Source: JAGLTZ01 sp023135015 (GTDB lineage: Bacteria > Blakebacterota > Blakebacteria > Blakebacterales > Blakebacteraceae). From it: a DNA stretch of 19,091 nucleotides. Below the pieces are notes generated by a model. That model had not been told where the DNA came from. It ran no database searches and saw only the letters and a program-made list of their open reading frames with translations. This document shows positions 8,348 to 15,840 of the stretch, in pieces. Where the stretch lies: contig DAOVKT010000039.1 in the NCBI GenBank assembly GCA_030631625.1, forward strand, positions 1 through 19,091, read 5' to 3'. A program made the position numbers and the translations under genes. Position 1 is the first letter of the stretch; every line of letters begins with the position of its first letter.

Positions 8348-9928
8348 GTGGAAGGACTCTTCGCCGGGCTGGATGTATCGACCCAGAGCTGCAAGATCGT
8401 CATCATAGACCTTGCAGAACAGACTACAGCCTACATCGATTCGGTCAATTACGACGAGGACCTGCCCCATTACAATACGAGCGAGGGAGCCGTACGGGGA
8501 CTGGAGGAAGGGGTTTCGGAATCAGATCCGCGGATGTGGATCGAGGCGGTGGAGCTGCTGTTCGGGAGACTGAAAGAAGCGGATATCAAACAGGAACAGG
8601 TCAGGTGCATCTCTGTTTCCGGCCAGCAGCACGGGCTGGTGGCACTGGACAAAGAGGGAAATCTGGCGCGGAACCGCAGCAAGCTGTGGAACGACTACTC
8701 AACCGCTGAAGAATGCAGACTGCTGACCGAACGGGTCGGCGGTATGGAGAAAATGATCGAGGAGGTGGGAAATACTCAGCGAACAGGATACACGGCTCCC
8801 AAGATACTCCACATGCTGCGGCACGAGCGGGACTCTTACTCAAATGCTGCCATCCTCTTCCTCGTCCATAACTTCACCAACTGGTATCTGACCGGCGCCG
8901 AGAAGGGAGGGGTTGCAGTGATGGAACCGGGCGATACCTCTGGAATGGCTCTGTGGAATCCGGTGAAGCGCGCCTGGTCGAGCAAGGTGATCGAGGCTAT
9001 CGACCCCACCCTGTCCGAGAAGCTCCCGGCGGTCGAACCTTCCGATAAAACCATCGGAGTGATCTCCCCCGCCCTGGCGGAAAAATACGGGTTCTCCCAC
9101 GAGTGCAGGATCGACGCGGGCAGTGGCGACAACATGTACGGAGCGATCGGGACGGGGAACTTCGAGCCCGGCATCGTGACGGTCAGTCTGGGAACGAGCG
9201 GAACGGCCTACACGTTCATTGAAGAACCCTACGTGGACCCAACCGGCGAGATCGCCTCATTCTGCGACAGCACCGGTCACTATCTCCCCCTGCTCTGTGT
9301 CTCCAACATGGCCAACGGGTACAACGCCCTTCTCGAAAAGTTCGGAATAACCCATACGGTATTCGACTCGATCATTGCCGGCACGAAAGCCGGCAACGGC
9401 GGGAAGCTGCTGATACCGTGGTATGAGGGAGAAAGGACGCCCGATCTCCCCCTGGCATCGCCGGTCTATTTCGGGTTCGGGCTGGAGGACTTCGAGAAGG
9501 AATCGCTGTGCAGGGCCATACTCGAGGGCCACGTGAACAATCTTTATGCCGGATTCCGCAGGATGCCGGTGAGACCGAAAGCCATCCACCTCACCGGAGG
9601 ACTGGCCAGCTCTCCCTCCTGGTGTCAGACGATCGCAGATATATTCGAGGCAGAGACCGTTCCGGTTCAGGGGGAAGGAGCCGCCCTGGGAGCTGCCATC
9701 CACGCGGCGTGGGTCTGGAATAAGGAGTCCGGGGGAAATTACTCCCTCAAAGCATTGGCTGGACCTTTTATAGTCCTGGATGAGAGCCGGCGGAAAGAAC
9801 CCTCCCCCGGGAACAGGGAGGCGTATCGGATACAGAGGCGTCTCTTCCGGGCCCTCAGCGATTCTCTCAGAGGGATCGAAGGAGAGGATCCTTTTTCGCT
9901 GAGGAATGAGTTGATACGTATATCCTGA
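8348..9928 (+). CDS. xylB: Xylulokinase (FGGY carbohydrate kinase)
   Basis: ATP-dependent phosphorylation of D-xylulose to xylulose 5-phosphate is predicted. The 526-residue protein has the FGGY actin-like fold: phosphate loop GLDVSTQSCK at residues 7-16, the xylulokinase signature SGQQHG (91-96), LWNDYSTAEE, the catalytic-base segment DAGSGDNMYG with Asp261, SLGTSGTAY, and the ATP-binding LTGGLASSPSW plus EGAALGAA. The segment YDEDLPHYNTSEG near residues 35-47 resembles the longer XYLB-type kinases also found in eukaryotes. The GTG start is fixed by a strong AGGAGG (8334-8339) eight bases upstream. The gene converges with a GH3 glycosidase of xylosidase type, which fits pentose use. Related FGGY kinases for other ketoses are an alternative. 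Confidence 0.92.
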   Translation: MEGLFAGLDVSTQSCKIVIIDLAEQTTAYIDSVNYDEDLPHYNTSEGAVRGLEEGVSESDPRMWIEAVELLFGRLKEADIKQEQVRCISVSGQQHGLVALDKEGNLARNRSKLWNDYSTAEECRLLTERVGGMEKMIEEVGNTQRTGYTAPKILHMLRHERDSYSNAAILFLVHNFTNWYLTGAEKGGVAVMEPGDTSGMALWNPVKRAWSSKVIEAIDPTLSEKLPAVEPSDKTIGVISPALAEKYGFSHECRIDAGSGDNMYGAIGTGNFEPGIVTVSLGTSGTAYTFIEEPYVDPTGEIASFCDSTGHYLPLLCVSNMANGYNALLEKFGITHTVFDSIIAGTKAGNGGKLLIPWYEGERTPDLPLASPVYFGFGLEDFEKESLCRAILEGHVNNLYAGFRRMPVRPKAIHLTGGLASSPSWCQTIADIFEAETVPVQGEGAALGAAIHAAWVWNKESGGNYSLKALAGPFIVLDESRRKEPSPGNREAYRIQRRLFRALSDSLRGIEGEDPFSLRNELIRIS

Positions 9929-10044
9929 CTGCTGTTCGCTTCCCCCGGTCGTATCACTCCATCCTCGAAGATTCCCTGCCTAGTGTCCGTCCGGAGTCCG
10001 TTCTGTGGACCGCGAGTCCGGCTGTTGCCGGCGAGCACCCTCCA
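9929..10044. other. Convergent intergenic gap, no gene seen
   Basis: These 116 bases separate the ends of the xylulokinase and GH3 genes. A modest imperfect hairpin (CCGG and GTCC arms around 9993-10021) is present but has no T-run on either strand, so I do not call a terminator. Confidence 0.5.
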
Positions 10045-12744
10045 CTATTTGTGAGAGACAGCAACAGTAAAGACCTGTCCGATAACCTCGAAATGTCCGG
10101 TCACGACCCCTGTGGTCGGGGAGTCGGCGTTTCCTCTGAAGCCGGGCTGTTTTCCGCCCACGTTCACTTCAAAAACGCCCGGTTCCACCACACGCTTGTA
10201 ACCCTGGTTGATCAGAGAGATTTGACGGGGCTTCAAGGTAAAGGTGACCGTCGAGCTCCTTCCAGGTCTCAGGAAGATCCTTCTGAATCCCTGCAGCGAC
10301 CGGATCGGCACAGGCACCGAAGCTTCGAGGTCTGTCACATATAGCTGGACGACCTCTTCACCCGCCGTGCCTCCTGTGTTCTTCACATCCACCGAGAGGG
10401 TCACATTCTCGCCGGCCTGCACGGTCCCGGGAAGCCTGAGGTTACTGTACTCGAAGGTGGTGTAGCTCAGACCGTGACCGAACGGGTAGAGCGGCTCCCC
10501 TTTAAAGTACCGGTAGGTTTGGCCGGTCATGGTGTAATCAGTAAACGCCGGGAGCTGCTCTATCGACTTATAGAAAGTGACCGGCAGCCTCCCTGCCGGG
10601 TTGTAATCACCGAAGAGAACATCGGCTATCGCTGTTCCGGCGGCCTGCCCCGGATACCATGCCTCCACGATGGCCGGGATGTGCTCGTCGGCCCAGTTGA
10701 CCGCCAACGCACTTCCATTCAGCAGCACAAGAATCACAGGCTTATCAAGACTTCCTATCGCTCTGATCAGATCCTCCTGTGGTTGCGGCAGCTTTAGGTT
10801 GAGCCTGTCCCCCCCCTCGAAACCGGGCACATCAACCCTCATCTCCTCCCCCTCCAACCGGGGCGATAGTCCCATCATAAGGATGACGGCATCGGCCCGC
10901 CTGGCTACCTCCAGGGCATCATTGCCAACGTCCGGATCGGAGTACGACCAGAGGAACTGCATGGTGGCGTCGCTGTTCAGGTCCCAGAACTCGACCTTGA
11001 TCCGGTACAATTTGCCCGCTTTGAGCGTGACGCGGGCCGAACGGATGCGTGGATGGTGCCTACTGCTGTATTCCACCAGTTGATTGTCATCGAGTGTGAG
11101 TCTGACTCCTCCGAAGCCGTTGACCGCCAGCGAATACTCACCCGAAACGGGCGGTACCAGTGTCCCGGTCCACCTCACGCCGAAGTTGTCGGTGTCCATT
11201 CTTCTGCCAGGGGCCCGGTCCCACCAGTTGAAGTCGATCTCCCTGTCTATCCGGGTAAACACAGGCTCCCCCTCGAAATCGCGGTTGTTGAAATACTCAC
11301 CCTTCAGCCCGTTCTCTTCAGAACCGTCGGCAGGAAAGAGAGCTGGGGAAGGAACGATCTCATAGGTAGGCATGCCCTCTGCCAGGTCACATCCCCTTGA
11401 ATGGAGAACCGTTGTGCGGGAGGAGACCTTCTGCCGGATTCCCTCTAAAGGCGTGACGGGACTCGAGGGGGTACCGTTGTAGTTGCCGAGCAGAACCCCC
11501 ACATCGTCAGCATTGGGACCGATTACCGCGATGGTGCCCATGTTCCTGGCAAGTGGGAGCAGCCCCTGCTCATTCTTGAGAAGAACGATCGATCTGCGGG
11601 TGGCCTCGAGCGCGAGTCCAGCGTGCCTTTTCGAATCGTTGATGCGGTAAGGGATCTCCGCCCAGGGGACCATGTCGGGCGGGTCGAACATGCCCAGCCT
11701 GAACCTGGCGGTGAACAGCCGCTTCACAGAAACATCTATCTCCTCCTCGGTTATGTAACCCAGATTCACAGCCTCAACGAGGGTTTGGTAGACCCGGCCG
11801 CAGTTCAGGTCGGTACCAGCCTTTACACCCGCTGCTGCGGCCTCAGGTGGTGTCTCAACGAGGTGATGCGCATTCTCCCGGTAGATGTTGCTGATCGCCC
11901 CGCAGTCGGAGACGACATACCCCTCGAATCCCCACTCACCTTGAAGGATGTCCATGAGCAGATACTCGCTGCTGCAGCAGGCCTCCCCCAGGAACCGGTT
12001 ATAGGCGCACATGACCGAGTAGGCACCAGCCTCCACTATCGAGGCCCTGAACGCAGGAAGGTATGTTTCCCTCAGATCGCGTTCGTCGACCACTGCGTCG
12101 AAGGAATGCCGGTCGGGCTCTGGGCCGCTGTGAACAGCGTAGTGTTTCGGCGTGGCAACCGTCTTGAGGTAGCGCGGATCGTCCCCCTGCAGGCCATTGA
12201 CGAACTGAACAGCCAGCCGGCCTGTGAGATAGGGATCTTCACCGTAGGTCTCCATGCCACGACCCCAGCGCGGGTCGCGGAAGATGTTTATATTCGGCGA
12301 CCAGAAGGTGAGCCCTTCGTAGATGCCTCTTTCCCCCCGTCGGACGAACTCATGATGCTTGGCGCGGGCTTCGTCGGAGATGACCGTCGCCACTCGGAAC
12401 ATGAGATCGGTATCCCATGCAGCCGCAAGACCTATTGCCTGCGGAAACACGGTCGCCCTGCCCGCCCGGGCGACACCGTGGAGCGCCTCATTCCACCAGT
12501 TATACTCCGGGACGCCCAACCGCTCTATCGCGGACGCGGAATTCATCATCTGCGAAACCTTCTCTTCCAGCGTCATCCGCGAAACGAGATCAGTTACACG
12601 CTCTTCTATCGGTTTCTCCGGGTTCTGATATGGCAGCATCTCTCCAGCCTTACTCTCTCTGCTGCAGCTGGTCATCACAACCAGCAGGCTGGCACCTGCG
12701 AACCCCCAAACCGATCCACACAGCAAGCGATGATTATTTTTCAC
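10045..12744 (-). CDS. Lipoprotein glycoside hydrolase family 3 with PA14 insert (beta-xylosidase/beta-glucosidase type)
   Basis: The 899-residue product starts with a lipoprotein signal (ASLLVVMTSC), so it should be an envelope-anchored exo-glycosidase. Order from this start: GH3 TIM-barrel (about 45-345) with KHYAVHSGPE and the nucleophile region VVSDCGAI (Asp280, codon at 11907-11905); the alpha/beta sandwich (from about 385) interrupted by a PA14 domain (about 479-605, GLKGEYFNN start); the EGEEM..GFEGGDR segment expected to hold the acid/base Glu; then YPFGHGLSYTTF and a C-terminal fibronectin-III-like domain. SDC after the strand, rather than SDW, is typical of the xylosidase branch. 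I prefer GTG 12744 to GTG 12810: GGGAG lies a few bases upstream and the signal peptide becomes normal. The substrate is probably xylo-oligosaccharide but could be a beta-glucoside. Confidence 0.92.
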   Translation of the reverse strand: MKNNHRLLCGSVWGFAGASLLVVMTSCSRESKAGEMLPYQNPEKPIEERVTDLVSRMTLEEKVSQMMNSASAIERLGVPEYNWWNEALHGVARAGRATVFPQAIGLAAAWDTDLMFRVATVISDEARAKHHEFVRRGERGIYEGLTFWSPNINIFRDPRWGRGMETYGEDPYLTGRLAVQFVNGLQGDDPRYLKTVATPKHYAVHSGPEPDRHSFDAVVDERDLRETYLPAFRASIVEAGAYSVMCAYNRFLGEACCSSEYLLMDILQGEWGFEGYVVSDCGAISNIYRENAHHLVETPPEAAAAGVKAGTDLNCGRVYQTLVEAVNLGYITEEEIDVSVKRLFTARFRLGMFDPPDMVPWAEIPYRINDSKRHAGLALEATRRSIVLLKNEQGLLPLARNMGTIAVIGPNADDVGVLLGNYNGTPSSPVTPLEGIRQKVSSRTTVLHSRGCDLAEGMPTYEIVPSPALFPADGSEENGLKGEYFNNRDFEGEPVFTRIDREIDFNWWDRAPGRRMDTDNFGVRWTGTLVPPVSGEYSLAVNGFGGVRLTLDDNQLVEYSSRHHPRIRSARVTLKAGKLYRIKVEFWDLNSDATMQFLWSYSDPDVGNDALEVARRADAVILMMGLSPRLEGEEMRVDVPGFEGGDRLNLKLPQPQEDLIRAIGSLDKPVILVLLNGSALAVNWADEHIPAIVEAWYPGQAAGTAIADVLFGDYNPAGRLPVTFYKSIEQLPAFTDYTMTGQTYRYFKGEPLYPFGHGLSYTTFEYSNLRLPGTVQAGENVTLSVDVKNTGGTAGEEVVQLYVTDLEASVPVPIRSLQGFRRIFLRPGRSSTVTFTLKPRQISLINQGYKRVVEPGVFEVNVGGKQPGFRGNADSPTTGVVTGHFEVIGQVFTVAVSHK

Positions 12745-12797
12745 TGTCTCTCCCGCCTTGTGAGTACGATCCGGTAAATAACTTGCGTCGGACACTG

Positions 12798-12817
12798 AGT
12801 ATATCCGCACCCGTGCG
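12798..12817 (-). promoter_or_regulatory. Possible GH3 promoter -10 with adjacent inverted repeat
   Basis: On the minus strand TATACT (complement of 12798-12803) is a five-of-six -10 match about 50 bases before GTG 12744. Directly behind it is a perfect inverted repeat, CGCAC-CC-GTGCG (12806-12817), which could be an operator overlapping the promoter. No convincing -35 is seen. Confidence 0.25.
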
Positions 12818-12830
12818 TGACGGGCATACG

Positions 12831-12867
12831 AAAAAGCCTCCCGGACATATGCCCGGGAGGCTTTTTT
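12831..12867 (-). terminator. Rho-independent terminator of the cold-shock gene (works on both strands by sequence)
   Basis: Arms 12831-12844 and 12853-12866 are perfectly complementary over 14 bases, with core GCCTCCCGG / CCGGGAGGC and an eight-base loop. A-runs and T-runs flank the core, so each strand ends in a U-tract. It lies 23 bases beyond the stop of the minus-strand cold-shock gene and separates it from the GH3 gene. Confidence 0.92.
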
Positions 12868-12889
12868 GCTTCCGGTCTGCTATTCGGGA

Positions 12890-13090
12890 CTAAATCTTGC
12901 GGACGTTCGCGGCTGAGGGCCCCTTATCCCCGTCCACAAGTTCAAACTCGACATTGTCACCTTCACTCAACGACCGGAACCCTTCCATCTCAATAGAAGC
13001 CTGGTGGACAAACACGTCATCGCCGCCTTCCATTGCGATGAAACCGTAACCCTTCTGGTCATTGAACCACTTTACTGTTCCTTGAGGCAT
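12890..13090 (-). CDS. csp: Cold-shock protein (CspA family)
   Basis: The 66-residue product is a single cold-shock domain of standard length: GTVKWFND, the RNP1 motif KGYGFI (residues 13-18), the RNP2 motif DVFVHQASI (25-33) and the closing GPSAANV segment. Such proteins bind single-stranded RNA and DNA and act as RNA chaperones or antiterminators. The ATG at 13090 has AGGAAG eight bases upstream. A strong intrinsic terminator follows the gene. Its upstream region contains several hairpins, one of them terminator-like, which suggests a long structured leader as known for cspA-type genes. Whether it is cold-induced cannot be read from the sequence. Confidence 0.97.
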   Translation of the reverse strand: MPQGTVKWFNDQKGYGFIAMEGGDDVFVHQASIEMEGFRSLSEGDNVEFELVDGDKGPSAANVRKI

Positions 13091-13135
13091 TACAAGTACT
13101 TCCTTTTACTGCGGAGCGGATACACTCCAATTAAA

Positions 13136-13154
13136 GCCGGCCCTGACAGCCGGC
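13136..13154 (-). other. Hairpin in the cold-shock gene leader
   Basis: GCCGGC (13136-13141) and GCCGGC (13149-13154) form a six-pair GC stem with a seven-base loop. On the minus strand it is followed by TTTAATT, a weak U-rich tail, 46 bases before the cold-shock start codon. It could be a leader structure or a weak terminator. A smaller GGAG/CTCC hairpin lies between it and the ribosome binding site. Confidence 0.45.
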
Positions 13155-13192
13155 GCCCTTACGAGGCTGCCCATACGTCGAACCCGTTAAAC

Positions 13193-13231
13193 AAAAAAGG
13201 CACCCGGGTCGCAACATGACCCAAGATGCCT
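13193..13231 (-). terminator. Terminator-like hairpin upstream of the cold-shock gene
   Basis: On the minus strand an outer stem (AGGCA 13231-13227 with TGCCT 13202-13198) and an inner stem (GGGTC with GACCC, 13222-13218 and 13210-13206, seven-base loop) are followed by six Ts (13198-13193). No minus-strand gene is recognised directly upstream of it, so it ends either a small RNA or a prematurely terminated cold-shock leader. Confidence 0.65.
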
Positions 13232-13399
13232 GCATTTATCGGTTCGGGTACTGCTGCATCGTACTTCCACAGGTATTCTATCCACCACTGCCGATTCTGC
13301 AAGTATATTCCGGGATCGGCTGGCGCCGTATTGTTGATTCGTTTTCTTACTGGTGATGTCAAACATACTATCCGTCCCGGAGGTTGAGGAGGCTGCAAG

Positions 13400-14524
13400 A
13401 TGGTCATCGGCGTTCCGAGAGAAACCCACCGTCACGAACACCGGGTAGGGCTCACCCCCCTGGCCATTTCCCGCCTGACGAAGTTCGGCTATACCGTTCT
13501 GATCGAGAGGAATGCAGGAGTGGCTGCCCACTTCACCGATCAACATTTCGGAGAGGTGGGAGCACAGATCGTCTACAGCGCTGACGAGGTTTACAAGAGG
13601 GCCGACATTGTCTGCCGCGTCGGCGTGATATCGACCGATGAGCTGGATCTTCTGAAACAGGGGTCGGTGGTATGCGCATTCCACCATCTAGCTGTTCAAC
13701 CGCGTGAGAAAGTCGAACGCCTCATGGAACTCGAGACCACCCTGATCGGGTACGAGCTCATCAGGGATGAGAACGGGGAGATGCCCGTACTGGTTCCGTT
13801 CAGCGAAATGGCCGGACAGATGGCAATCCCCCTTGCGGCTCATTACCTGCAGACGGAGAAGGGGGGAAGAGGAATTCTGATGGGGAATGTGCCCGGGGTC
13901 CCGCCGCCGACCGTACTCATCCTGGGTGCGGGAAGTGTCGGGCTCGCCGCTGCCCGCAGCGCCCTTCTCAGCGGGGCGCATGTAGTGGTCCTCGATGACC
14001 ACTTGGCGAATCTACGAACGATAAACCGGGAGCTCTCGGGCCAGGTGGTAACTGCGGTCTCCAACCCCAAACGCCTCAACCACTACACTGCGATCGCGGA
14101 CGTCGTGATCGGGGCGATCTTGGTCCCAGGCGAGCGCACACCTTACCTGGTCACCGAGGAGATGGTGAAGGCGATGAGAACGGGAAGCGTGATCATCGAT
14201 ATTTCCATCGACCAGGGCGGATGTGTGGAAACAAGCCGGCCCACGAGCATAGACGATCCCACCTTCATCATGCACGATGTTGTGCACTACTGCGTTCCCA
14301 ACATGACCGCCAACATCGCCCGGACCGCCTCCCGCATACTCGCCGACGCCGCACTGCCCTATATCATTGAGATGGCAGAGAAAGGTGTTGAGGCCGCGCT
14401 CCGCGATGACCCGGGGCTGGGTGAAAGTGTCTTCCTCTACAAAGGCCGGATGGTCAACCAGGGCGCGGGAGAAGTGTTTGAAATACCGGCCACCCCGCTG
14501 CGGCAGCTGATGGAAGAGGGTTAG
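13400..14524 (+). CDS. Alanine dehydrogenase/PNT-family NAD-dependent dehydrogenase, atypical substrate site
   Basis: The 374-residue product has the length and two-domain plan of L-alanine dehydrogenase (alanine to pyruvate and ammonia): an N-terminal catalytic domain starting with HRVGLTP (Arg15), FHHLA (His96), EMAGQMAIP and GGRGILMGNVPGVPP, then a Rossmann domain with VLILGAGSVGLAAA and Asp200 as NAD-selective acidic residue, and DISIDQGGC (Asp271). By homology to characterised enzymes, Arg15, His96 and this Asp are active-site residues, but the lysine of the usual KVKEP motif is Gly75 here (RVGVI). The C-terminal NMTANIARTAS also differs from the usual NMPGAVPRTST. Activity on alanine is therefore uncertain. 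The ATG is fixed by GAGGAGG seven bases upstream. A CoA-transferase-family gene begins five bases after its stop. Confidence 0.85.
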   Translation: MVIGVPRETHRHEHRVGLTPLAISRLTKFGYTVLIERNAGVAAHFTDQHFGEVGAQIVYSADEVYKRADIVCRVGVISTDELDLLKQGSVVCAFHHLAVQPREKVERLMELETTLIGYELIRDENGEMPVLVPFSEMAGQMAIPLAAHYLQTEKGGRGILMGNVPGVPPPTVLILGAGSVGLAAARSALLSGAHVVVLDDHLANLRTINRELSGQVVTAVSNPKRLNHYTAIADVVIGAILVPGERTPYLVTEEMVKAMRTGSVIIDISIDQGGCVETSRPTSIDDPTFIMHDVVHYCVPNMTANIARTASRILADAALPYIIEMAEKGVEAALRDDPGLGESVFLYKGRMVNQGAGEVFEIPATPLRQLMEEG

Positions 14525-14529
14525 CGTTT

Positions 14530-15828
14530 ATGAACTGGCTTGACGACTACAAATCCAAGCTTACAAGTGCTGCAGAGGCGGTTCAGATGATCAGGAGCGG
14601 CGACAGGGTCTACTACGGGGGCAACGCAGCCATCCCACAGGCCCTGGTCAACGCGCTCGCAGAAAGAAAGGACGAGCTGGAGAACATACAGCTCAACCAC
14701 GTTCTCCTCATCGGTGAGGACCCGCTTTCCAAACCGGAAATGTCCGGGCACTTCAGGCACAACTCGCTCTTTGTGGGCCCCGCCGACCGCGAGGCCGTCA
14801 ACGACGGTCGTGCCGATTACGTGCCCATCTTCCTCTATATGATCCCGCGGCTCTTTACCGAGAGAATCGTTCCGCTGGATATCTCGATGGTGATGGTTTC
14901 ACCGCCGGACGAACACGGGTTCATGAGTCTCGGGGTCGAGACACTGGCATCGAAGGCGGCCTGCCAGTCGTCTAAACTGGTTATAGTGCAGGTTAACGAG
15001 AAGATGCCCCGTATCCTCGGCGACTCGTTCATCCACGTCAGCCGCATCCAGGCCGTAGTGGAGACTACCGAACCCCTTCCCACACTGCAGTCCAAGCCCG
15101 CCACCGAAGTGGAAACCACCATCGGCAACTACATCGCCGAACTCATCGAACCGGGCATGACGATCCAGATGGGGATCGGCGGGATCCCCGACGCCGTCTA
15201 TGCGGCTCTGGACGGGCCCCTGGAACTGGGCATCCATACAGAGATGATCTCGGACGGGGCGATGCAGGCAATCGAGCGAGGTCTCATCACCGGTGCCCAG
15301 AAGACCCTCCATCCAGGCAAGGTGATAATTACCTTCGCCCTGGGGAGCGAGAAACTCTACGAATTCGTGGACAATAACCCTCTGCTGGAGGCCCACCCTG
15401 TAGACTATGTGAACGATCCTTTCATAATCAGCCAGAATGACAACCTGGCCGCCATCAACTCCGCCATCGAGGTGGACCTGACCGGCCAGGTCTGCTCCGA
15501 TTCGATCGGCTCATATATCTATTCAGGTTTCGGAGGTCAGGTCGACTTCATCAGGGGGGCGGCCCGCTCCAAGGGAGGCAAGCCGATTATCGCTATCCCT
15601 TCCACCGCTAAGGGGGGCACCATGTCACGGATCGTTCCCTTCCTCAAGCAGGGAGCGGGCGTGGTCACGAGCCGGGCTGACGTCCACTACGTGGTCACGG
15701 AGTACGGTGTTGCAAACATCTTCGGGATGAACCTTCTGGAACGGGCCCAGGCCCTGATCTCGATCGCCCATCCCGACTTCCAAGAGGAGCTCGAAGCGGC
15801 GGCGAAGGAGAGGAAACTGCTGCTCTGA
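14530..15828 (+). CDS. Acetyl-CoA hydrolase/4-hydroxybutyrate CoA-transferase family protein
   Basis: The 432-residue protein belongs to the family that moves CoA between short carboxylic acids through a glutamyl-CoA thioester. The two related halves are visible. The second carries GIGGIPDAVYAAL (about 215-227), the catalytic Glu in HTEMISDG (Glu238) and the CoA-binding SGFGGQVDFIRGA, followed by the PSTAKGGTMSRIVP loop and TEYGVANIFG. Members include 4-hydroxybutyrate, butyryl-CoA:acetate and propionyl-CoA:succinate transferases; the substrate cannot be chosen from sequence alone. It starts five bases after the alanine-dehydrogenase-like gene, whose final codons supply GAGGG as ribosome binding site, so the two should be one operon, suggesting a fermentation or amino-acid breakdown step. 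Confidence 0.9.
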   Translation: MNWLDDYKSKLTSAAEAVQMIRSGDRVYYGGNAAIPQALVNALAERKDELENIQLNHVLLIGEDPLSKPEMSGHFRHNSLFVGPADREAVNDGRADYVPIFLYMIPRLFTERIVPLDISMVMVSPPDEHGFMSLGVETLASKAACQSSKLVIVQVNEKMPRILGDSFIHVSRIQAVVETTEPLPTLQSKPATEVETTIGNYIAELIEPGMTIQMGIGGIPDAVYAALDGPLELGIHTEMISDGAMQAIERGLITGAQKTLHPGKVIITFALGSEKLYEFVDNNPLLEAHPVDYVNDPFIISQNDNLAAINSAIEVDLTGQVCSDSIGSYIYSGFGGQVDFIRGAARSKGGKPIIAIPSTAKGGTMSRIVPFLKQGAGVVTSRADVHYVVTEYGVANIFGMNLLERAQALISIAHPDFQEELEAAAKERKLLL

Positions 15829-15840
15829 GCCCGGATCAGC

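Larger units (their letters stand above)
13091..13399. other. 309-base gene-free region between divergent csp and alanine-dehydrogenase-like genes
   Basis: No protein gene is supported here. It holds the two minus-strand hairpins listed separately, a third hairpin with GCCGAT and ATCGGC arms flanking about 19 bases (near 13301-13331), and a perfect TTGACA on the minus strand (13362-13357) with only a poor -10 (AATCAA) 17 bases on. On the plus strand TACTAT (13366-13371), behind a T-rich stretch, may be the -10 of the downstream gene, whose GAGGAGG ribosome binding site is at 13386-13392. Both promoters are tentative. Confidence 0.4.

Noticed and set aside
9993..10021. Imperfect hairpin between the convergent xylulokinase and GH3 genes
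   Set aside because: It has short broken stems and no T-run on either strand, so it is not supported as an intrinsic terminator.
9926..10068. UGA ending xylulokinase as a possible selenocysteine codon, since the frame stays open about 39 codons beyond it
   Set aside because: The kinase is already full length, the downstream translation shows no domain and runs into the GH3 gene, and no SECIS-like hairpin follows the TGA.
11623..12777. 384-codon open frame on the plus strand, antisense to the GH3 gene
   Set aside because: It lies almost wholly opposite a strongly conserved GH3 catalytic domain, has no recognisable motif and no clear ribosome binding site. Long antisense frames are expected in GC-rich coding DNA.
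13159..13407. 82-codon minus-strand frame in the csp/dehydrogenase intergenic region
   Set aside because: A terminator hairpin with its T-run lies inside it, it has no recognisable domain, and its proposed start overlaps the ribosome binding site and start of the opposite gene. An RNA explanation is better.
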